34,575 nt of DNA from Candidatus Collierbacteria bacterium (GTDB taxonomy: Bacteria > Patescibacteriota > Microgenomatia > UBA1400 > JACPES01), in assembly GCA_016219325.1 (NCBI GenBank), contig JACRNH010000019.1, positions 1 through 34,575 on the forward strand, read 5' to 3'. Positions 30,285 through 34,575 of this stretch are shown in pieces. The translations under genes and the position numbers were made by a program. The first letter of the stretch is position 1; the number at the start of each line of letters is the position of its first letter. Under the pieces are notes generated by a model. It did no database searches and was not told where the DNA came from. It saw only the letters and a program-made list of their open reading frames with translations.

Positions 30285-30358
30285 TGGAGCGGGTGAGCGG
30301 AATCGGACCGCCGTCACCAGTTTGGAAAACTGGCGCTCTACCATTGAGCTACGCCCGC
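30285..30358 (-). tRNA. tRNA-Gly (TCC)
   Basis: Anticodon arm CCAGT-TTTCCAA-ACTGG gives TCC. Acceptor GCGGGCG against CACCCGC has one C-A mismatch at pair 6. Discriminator T, and CCA is encoded. 74 nt. Confidence 0.9.
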
Positions 30359-30359
30359 A

Positions 30360-30435
30360 TGGTCGGGGTGGTCGGCTCTGCCCCGACTGCCTCGCGGTCC
30401 CAAACCGCGCGCTCTGCTAATTGAGCTACACCCCG
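30360..30435 (-). tRNA. tRNA-Pro (TGG)
   Basis: Acceptor CGGGGTG with CACCCCG; anticodon arm CGCGG-TTTGGGA-CCGCG gives TGG. Discriminator A and CCA encoded. It begins 1 nt from tRNA-Gly. Confidence 0.92.
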
Positions 30436-30455
30436 ATATTTAGATGTTCTACCGA

Positions 30456-30497
30456 CCTGCCTGCCATCGGCTATCGCCGAAGGCGATTGCAGGCGGG
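30456..30497. repeat. GC-rich palindrome in the tRNA-Pro/tRNA-Lys spacer
   Basis: CCTGC...GCAGG outer and TCGCC-GAA-GGCGA inner stems. Resembles the dispersed GC-rich repeats at 33180-33245 in composition. Confidence 0.55.
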
Positions 30498-30515
30498 TGA
30501 ACTAGTCTCCGTTTT

Positions 30516-30590
30516 TGGTGGGTCCAGCGGGATTTGAACCCACAACCAACTCCTTAAGAGGGAGCTGCTCTACCATTGAGCTATGGACCC
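30516..30590 (-). tRNA. tRNA-Lys (CTT)
   Basis: Acceptor GGGTCCA with TGGACCC; anticodon arm GCTCC-CTCTTAA-GGAGT gives CTT. Discriminator A and CCA encoded. 75 nt. Confidence 0.92.
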
Positions 30591-30595
30591 ATGGC

Positions 30596-30682
30596 TGGTG
30601 CCGAGGGCGGGACTTGAACCCACACAGCCTTGCGGCCAACAGATTTTAAGTCTGTCGCGTCTGCCAATTTCGCCACCCCGGC
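30596..30682 (-). tRNA. tRNA-Leu (TAA)
   Basis: Acceptor GCCGGGG with CCTCGGC (one G-U); anticodon arm ACAGA-CTTAAAA-TCTGT gives TAA; class II variable arm (TGGCCGCAAGGCTG). CCA encoded. 87 nt. Confidence 0.92.
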
Positions 30683-30694
30683 CGGATTATATTG

Positions 30695-31378
30695 TTATTT
30701 TACCTTAAACTTCCTTTTGAAAGCGAGGATGACGAGGTCTTTGGCATCTTCCAAAGTCATATGGGTGGTATTTAGGATTAAATCATAGTAATTTGCGTTG
30801 CTGATATTTTTGCCGAAATATTGCCGGACAAACTCTTTTCGCTCGGTATCGTATTGCCGGATAGTTTCTTTGGCTGTTTCTAAATCAATGTGTTGATATT
30901 TAATAGCTCTTTTAACTCTGACTTTATACGGAGCTTGAATTCTTACCCTTAAACCGGCTTCACTCGGAACCATAAAATTGGCTCCCCTATCCAGAAAAAC
31001 AACTTTACCTTTATGAGCCCGGGTGAGAACTATTTTGGCTGCATGGCGGATATAGGTCATATCGGAAATATATTCCGGGTTTAGAACGGACTGTAAAACA
31101 TCAGTTACTAATCCCCTAGCCTTTTCGTCAACGGATTTAATTAATTCTGTCCGTTTTTTGGCTGATTTGGCAATAGCCTCCACAAATTTTTCATCATATA
31201 ATTCAAATCCTAATGAGGCGGCTACCAATTTAGCAATAGGTGCTCCACCGCTGCCCGATTCGCGGGAAATAGTTATAAATGGACTAAATGAGCTTTCGGG
31301 TAAAATAATTTTGTTAGTATTTATGGGAGAAATTATCTTGAAAAGTCCTTTAGAAATTAAATCTGATATTTTTAGCAT
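30695..31378 (-). CDS. Cytidylate kinase-like protein
   Basis: P-loop NTPase of the cytidylate-kinase-like family, 227 aa. The Walker A region is ITISRESGSGGAPIAKLVAA (P-loop about 38-49), followed by LGFELYDEKFV, LDRGANF and RVRIQAPYKVRVKRAI, which holds a lid-type Arg cluster. True Cmk has GPSGSGKST, so the GESGSGG type loop points to the variant family whose substrate is not settled. Its start is 12 nt from tRNA-Leu only at the 3' side; the 5' side overlaps the run-on end of the recombinase frame by 7 nt. Confidence 0.85.
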   Translation of the reverse strand: MLKISDLISKGLFKIISPINTNKIILPESSFSPFITISRESGSGGAPIAKLVAASLGFELYDEKFVEAIAKSAKKRTELIKSVDEKARGLVTDVLQSVLNPEYISDMTYIRHAAKIVLTRAHKGKVVFLDRGANFMVPSEAGLRVRIQAPYKVRVKRAIKYQHIDLETAKETIRQYDTERKEFVRQYFGKNISNANYYDLILNTTHMTLEDAKDLVILAFKRKFKVK

Positions 31379-32982
31379 ATAAGAATATATAATACATTAT
31401 AGCGCAAGGTTTGGGAGAAATAGGAGCCCTTGTAGCTCAACGGATAGAGTGTCTGTCTTCGGAACAGATGATGGAGGTTCAATTCCTCCCAAGGGCACAG
31501 GAAGCGATTTTCGTCGTTGGCGCTCGCCGCGGGGGCGGGCGCGGCGAGCGCTTTATACGGGTTCTGCCAGCTAAATTCGAGGCGGCGATTTCTTAAAAAG
31601 TAGTTCGAGCCAGCATTTTTGGCGAAGATTTTCAAATCTTCGCCATTATCTTTTCCGCGCGCGATTTTTTGCGCCTGCAAGGCGCAATTTACGAATTCTC
31701 TGACTGGTTCGAGCCAAACAGTACCGTTTTTCTCAACTTGCGATTTTTTCTCTTCCAATTTTAGTTTTTCCTCAAACAATTCGTTCTTTTTCTGTTTATA
31801 GATTTCCGGCTCAATGACTTGGTCTAAGTATCCGTCAAGAAGTCGATTTAGTTTTACTTCGGTTTCTTGGACTTGAGAATCAAGTTTTTGGGTTTCAGTT
31901 TCACTTTCTTGTTTATCTTTTTCCTCTGACTCTACAATCCACTTTTCAAAGTATGGTTCCCAGCCTTCATGTAAGCCGCAATCACGGATAACATTTCTTA
32001 ATTGTTCTTCAAGCGAGGGTTCGTTGATGTATTTTTGATTGCAGGGTTTTAACTTTTTAGTACAGCGATAATAAATATATTGAACTTCGCCTCTGGTTTT
32101 TGGATAGACTTTGGTATGAGTTTCCGCCGTGATTGCGGCGCCGCACTCGCCGCAAGTTGCTAAACCGGAAAAAGCAAAGTCGTGTCCTTTGTTTCTTGGT
32201 CTTTCGATTTTCTCGATTTGCTTTTGGACTTCGTCAAACAGCTTTTTGCTGACAAAGGTTTTATGAGAGCCTTGATAATATTCTCCGGCATAATTCATGA
32301 TACCTAAATAGAATTTGTTGGTGAGCATATTTTTGACCTGATCTACTTTTACCGGCTCACCATCCAGCTTTTTTATGCCGAATTTGTGCAGGAATTTTGA
32401 AATCTCGACAAACGATTTTCCACCTTCAGCAAAAAGCTGAAAGGCTTTTCTGACGACCTTGGACAATTCTGGATCAACATCTATTCCCCTCGTTTTGGGG
32501 TTATTGATATAACCGTATGGCGCTTTGCTTGGCCAAACTCCATTGCGAAGTTTTTGTCTATTTCCTCGTTTGACATTTTCGCTTAGGTTGTCCACGTAAT
32601 ATTTTGACTGGCCAAAGGCGATTGAAAGCATAAATTTTCCTTGGGGTGTGCTTTCAAACCAAAACGAGGGGAATTTTAAATCAAGGAGTTTGCCGGTATC
32701 GAGAAGATAAATTATTTTCCCTCCGTCAACAGAATTACGAGCCAAACGATCTGGATTCCAGCTGACAATACCGCTCGCCTCGCCTTTTTCAATTCTTTTA
32801 ATTAAGTTGTTAAAAATGGGTCGTCCTGTAACTTTCGCTGTTTGAGCTTCAGTCAGAAAATCAACAATCTCCAGATTTTCTCTTTGGGCAAATTCTTTTA
32901 ATTCAGAAATTTGCTGGTCAATAGACATAACCTGTTTGTCTTTTTCATCCGTTGATTTTCGGCAATAAACAATGTATTTCAT
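31372..32982 (-). CDS. Large serine recombinase
   Basis: Site-specific integrase or transposase. The resolvase domain has YCRKS with nucleophile Ser10 and the NPDRLARNSVDGG motif. A recombinase DNA-binding domain follows (KAPYGYINNPKTRGIDVDPE), then a zinc ribbon (CGECG ... CTKKLKPC), a coiled coil (about 365-425) and a LEFSWQNPYKALAAPAPAAS end. After residue about 500 the frame is not recombinase sequence: CPWEELNLHHLFRRQTLYPL is the antisense translation of tRNA-Arg. The natural C-terminus was thus probably lost or replaced on integration next to that tRNA. Starts ATG 32982. Confidence 0.9.
   Translation of the reverse strand: MKYIVYCRKSTDEKDKQVMSIDQQISELKEFAQRENLEIVDFLTEAQTAKVTGRPIFNNLIKRIEKGEASGIVSWNPDRLARNSVDGGKIIYLLDTGKLLDLKFPSFWFESTPQGKFMLSIAFGQSKYYVDNLSENVKRGNRQKLRNGVWPSKAPYGYINNPKTRGIDVDPELSKVVRKAFQLFAEGGKSFVEISKFLHKFGIKKLDGEPVKVDQVKNMLTNKFYLGIMNYAGEYYQGSHKTFVSKKLFDEVQKQIEKIERPRNKGHDFAFSGLATCGECGAAITAETHTKVYPKTRGEVQYIYYRCTKKLKPCNQKYINEPSLEEQLRNVIRDCGLHEGWEPYFEKWIVESEEKDKQESETETQKLDSQVQETEVKLNRLLDGYLDQVIEPEIYKQKKNELFEEKLKLEEKKSQVEKNGTVWLEPVREFVNCALQAQKIARGKDNGEDLKIFAKNAGSNYFLRNRRLEFSWQNPYKALAAPAPAASANDENRFLCPWEELNLHHLFRRQTLYPLSYKGSYFSQTLRYNVLYILIC
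31426..31497 (+). tRNA. tRNA-Arg (TCG)
   Basis: Acceptor GCCCTTG with CAAGGGC; anticodon arm TCTGT-CTTCGGA-ACAGA gives TCG; T-arm GGAGG-TTCAATT-CCTCC. Discriminator A; CCA not encoded (CAG follows). Lies wholly inside the opposite-strand recombinase frame. Confidence 0.93.
31520..31551. repeat. GC-rich 12-bp-arm hairpin in the recombinase 3' end
   Basis: GCGCTCGCCGCG (31520-31531) and CGCGGCGAGCGC (31540-31551) are perfect. It encodes the Ala/Pro-rich APAPAASA part of the recombinase and lies 22 nt from tRNA-Arg. Confidence 0.85.
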
Positions 32983-33029
32983 TTTTTATTTTCTCCCTCG
33001 TTTTCTAAATTTTTGCGCTTTTTCTTTCG

Positions 33030-33184
33030 TCTTTTTAAAAGATCAGAGAATCGAATTTTCCTTGTTGCCGCCGTTTCAGACGCTCGCGGCGTCCCCCCTC
33101 GCCGCGAGCGCCACCCTCGATTCTTCCCGAATCTTCCCGTTATACCAAGAAATTCGAAACTATTTCAAATCCTTAAATTGTTAG
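33030..33184 (+). pseudogene. C-terminal remnant of a second serine recombinase
   Basis: Reads KDQRIEFSLLPPFQTLAASP and on to LYQEIRNYFKSLNC before TAG (33182-33184). RIEFS..PPFQTLAASPLAASA aligns with RLEFSWQNPYKALAAPAPAASA of the intact recombinase. Only about 50 C-terminal residues survive, on the opposite strand to the intact copy. Its last 15 codons lie in the left inverted repeat. Confidence 0.65.
33081..33110. repeat. GC-rich 11-bp-arm hairpin in the recombinase remnant
   Basis: CGCTCGCGGCG (33081-33091) and CGCCGCGAGCG (33100-33110) are perfect arms, at the same coding position (Ala-rich linker) as the hairpin at 31520-31551. Confidence 0.85.
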
Positions 33185-33246
33185 CTCCCGCCTTCGCTAA
33201 AGCTTTTCGGCGGGCAGGCCGGCCCGCTGCGGCGGGCCTCCGCTTT
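33135..33246. repeat. 112-bp inverted repeat, left copy
   Basis: Reverse complement of 33964-34075 with one mismatch (33142). The outer half encodes YQEIRNYFKSLNC-stop of a recombinase. The inner half is a GC-rich dispersed repeat with CCCGCC...GGCGGG and GGCCCGC-TGCG-GCGGGCC hairpins. Confidence 0.95.
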
Positions 33247-33265
33247 CAAAAAAGTTGGCTCGAAT

Positions 33266-33285
33266 GTTCCGCTCGCAAGCGGAAC
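33266..33285. repeat. 8-bp-arm hairpin inside the cassette
   Basis: GTTCCGCT-CGCA-AGCGGAAC, perfect, just inside the left repeat. Confidence 0.7.
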
Positions 33286-33324
33286 AGAAAGAAAAAGCGC
33301 AAAAATTTTAAAATAAAAAACTCA

Positions 33325-33403
33325 AATGCCCTCACTGGTTGTGCTCATATCCTTGCGAATATGTCCAATGAGGGCATTAAAAATTCGCAAGTTCTATGAG
33401 CAC
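33325..33403. other. Interleaved inverted repeats (possible pseudoknot)
   Basis: Stem A: AATGCCCTCA (33325-33334) with TGAGGGCATT (33369-33378). Stem B: GTGCTCATA plus TTGCGAA (33341-33349, 33353-33359) with TTCGCAA plus TATGAGCAC (33384-33390, 33395-33403). The order A-B-A'-B' means that the two long stems are interleaved: they form a pseudoknot or exclude each other. CCCTTTTAG follows. The rest of 33404-33518 is AT-rich with no gene seen. Confidence 0.85.
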
Positions 33404-33518
33404 CCTTTTAGTATAATTCACACGTAGATAAATTATCAAGATATAAAAATAAAACAAATAATAATTACTCTAAAAAGTGACTTTGAAAATAAACAAATAC
33501 GTGCGGCATTAGTTTTTT

Positions 33519-33547
33519 TTGCTTATTCCAAAGAGATTTTGTATAAT
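33519..33547 (+). promoter_or_regulatory. Promoter of the cassette gene
   Basis: TTGCTT (33519-33524), 17-nt spacer, TATAAT (33542-33547). The ATG at 33558 is 10 nt after the -10 box, so the mRNA would be leaderless or nearly so. Confidence 0.65.
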
Positions 33548-33557
33548 ACTTGAACAT

Positions 33558-33914
33558 ATGGGAGAATATTTACATCCAGAAGAGACTAAACGGTTTTATA
33601 CTTCAAAATTTCTTAGAGTTGGTAAGACTATTGTTACTACTGGTATTAACGATACTCTCACAAAGCATAGAAGTCTTGCAGAACAAAATCAAATTGCTCA
33701 AGAAATCGAAGCACTACGTGTTACAGATCCTTCACAAGTTGACGGAGGTCAATATTCTCGTGAAGGACAATCAATCAGATTACATAGTGACTCTACAGAT
33801 TTTAAATTACCAGTTAAAGGATTTGGGGCTCGAAATATTACCGCACAATTATTTCGATCAAGATCTCCAGAATTCACTGTCACCATAGACGAATATTTTC
33901 AATGGACAAAGTAA
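33558..33914 (+). CDS. Cassette-borne hypothetical protein
   Basis: 118 aa from ATG 33558 (MGEYLHPEETKRFYTSKFLR). An upstream in-frame TTG (33519) is the -35 box of its own promoter and is unlikely to start translation. Soluble; the N-terminal half is helical (HRSLAEQNQIAQEIEALRVT) and the C-terminal half beta-like (DFKLPVKGFGARNITAQLF). Family not recognised. It is the only gene between the 112-bp inverted repeats. A TCTTGCCC-GTA-GGGCAAGA hairpin (33921-33939) follows its stop but lacks a T-tract. Confidence 0.65.
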   Translation: MGEYLHPEETKRFYTSKFLRVGKTIVTTGINDTLTKHRSLAEQNQIAQEIEALRVTDPSQVDGGQYSREGQSIRLHSDSTDFKLPVKGFGARNITAQLFRSRSPEFTVTIDEYFQWTK

Positions 33915-33963
33915 TTCTTCTCTTGCCCGTAGGGCAAGAAAGTCGCGCGCGCAGAGAAAAATT

Positions 33964-34075
33964 AAAGCGGAGGCCCGCCGCAGCGGGCCGGCCTGCCCGC
34001 CGAAAAGCTTTAGCGAAGGCGGGAGCTAACAATTTAAGGATTTGAAATAGTTTCGAATTTCTTGGTAAAACGGGA
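33964..34075. repeat. 112-bp inverted repeat, right copy
   Basis: Partner of 33135-33246. Read leftward its outer part encodes FYQEIRNYFKSLNC-stop, fused in frame to the recombinase N-terminal fragment. Confidence 0.95.
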
Positions 34076-34442
34076 TATTCAGCATAAATTTTCCTTGCGG
34101 CGTTGGCTCAAACCAGAACTGCGGAAACTTCAACGCCGCAATACGCCCGCAATCAATCAAGTAAATGATTTGCCCTCCGTCCACAGAATTTCGCGCCAAT
34201 CTGTCGGGATGCCACGCCAAAATTCCGTCCGCCTCACCATGTTCAATTCGCTTTATCATTTTGCCAAAAATCGGACGGCCCGGAATTTTGGCAGATTGTT
34301 TTTCAATAAAAGTATCAACAACATTAAGATTGTTTTGTTTGGCAAAGGTGCGCAATTCTGCGATCTGGGCTTCAATAGACAAAACTTGTTTATCCTCAAC
34401 ATCCGTTGATTTGCGGGCGTATAGAAAAAATTTGTTGTTCAT
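34026..34442 (-). pseudogene. Serine recombinase, N-terminus joined to its last 15 codons
   Basis: Residues 1-122 are a serine-recombinase catalytic domain (YARKS nucleophile, HPDRLARNSVDGG, FWFEPTPQGKFMLNI), about 70 percent similar to the intact copy. The frame then jumps to PFYQEIRNYFKSLNC and stops, missing the DNA-binding domain, zinc ribbon and coiled coil. The junction coincides with the outer edge of the right inverted repeat. It cannot act as a full recombinase, although a free catalytic domain could be made. Confidence 0.85.
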
Positions 34443-34575
34443 AAATTTATGTTGTTAGTTTTTAATTGGGCAAAGCAAATACTTAAAATCGCAAGGGATT
34501 TCGAACCTGCGCTTGGCGAGCCGCGCCGTGCGCGGCGAGCCAGTGTTTCCATACCTTTCCGCGCTTCGCGCGGCC
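34443..34575. other. Non-coding window edge
   Basis: Upstream of the truncated recombinase. GC-rich hairpins are seen at the edge (CGCGC-TTC-GCGCG near 34561) and a GGCGAGCC direct repeat. No gene recognised. Confidence 0.4.

Noticed and set aside
31411..31596. Forward-strand frame over tRNA-Arg (ALVAQRIECLSSEQMMEVQF)
   Set aside because: It is translation of the tRNA gene itself.
33300..33914. Type III toxin-antitoxin (pseudoknot RNA repeats plus ToxN-like toxin)
   Set aside because: Only one pseudoknot-like unit, no tandem repeat array, and the 118-aa protein shows no ToxN/CptN/TenpN features that I can recognise.
34480..34530. tRNA T-arm-like string (GGTTCGAAATCCC) near the right edge
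   Set aside because: The stem does not pair properly and no acceptor or anticodon arm is seen.
1..34575. CRISPR array
   Set aside because: No regularly spaced direct repeats with unique spacers; the tandem repeats found have 7-8 bp units without spacers.

Overview
The window looks like a chromosomal piece of a Candidate Phyla Radiation (Patescibacteria) bacterium, probably Microgenomates-like; this is inference from protein style, not from a marker tree. Supporting signs are a PheT without its N-terminal OB-fold (661 aa), a ThrS without a TGS domain (629 aa), a trigger factor without a PPIase domain, a small lysozyme-like wall protein, many tiny hypothetical proteins, few Shine-Dalgarno sites and some leaderless-looking genes.

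Layout. 1-1860: a defective IS30-type transposase, a 38-bp palindrome and a broken hypothetical gene. 1891-11841: housekeeping core. PBP1A (+) converges on a leftward operon (PEP mutase-family lyase, aminotransferase, small protein, pheS, pheT). A hicBA toxin-antitoxin pair follows, then the leftward infC-rpmI-rplT operon; infC appears to start at AUU. 11950-16080: alpha/beta hydrolase, small hypotheticals, a broken FMN-barrel gene and thrS with a structured leader. 16250-16780: tRNA-Val, a decayed tRNA-Val copy with a 42-bp palindromic insertion in its D-loop, a nonsense-mutated GIY-YIG gene, and a second copy of the same insertion in a tRNA 5' fragment. 16826-22740: coiled-coil protein, three tiny membrane ORFs, a pair of related attenuator-like leaders, an M20 peptidase operon, a trigger factor-like protein and tRNA-Leu.

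23700-30200 is an accessory (defence-type) island. It holds a possible helicase N-terminal remnant, a RadC-D12 methyltransferase fusion, a BRO protein, a PLD-type nuclease, a zinc ribbon, a frameshifted beta-class DNA methyltransferase, a kinase-like protein, a second BRO protein and a small ORF. Nuclease, zinc ribbon and methyltransferase look like a (possibly decaying) restriction-modification set bracketed by two BRO paralogues. 30285-31500: four leftward tRNAs (Gly, Pro, Lys, Leu), a cytidylate kinase-like gene and tRNA-Arg.

31372-34575: a large serine recombinase whose reading frame runs antisense through tRNA-Arg, then a 717-bp cassette bounded by 112-bp near-perfect inverted repeats. 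The repeats carry the 3' ends of two further, truncated recombinase copies that converge on the cassette. Inside are interleaved inverted repeats that could form a pseudoknot, and one 118-aa gene with a strong, apparently leaderless promoter. This cassette, the D-loop insertion, the twin leaders and the RadC-MTase island are the most novel-looking parts. Long imperfect palindromes recur in intergenic regions throughout.
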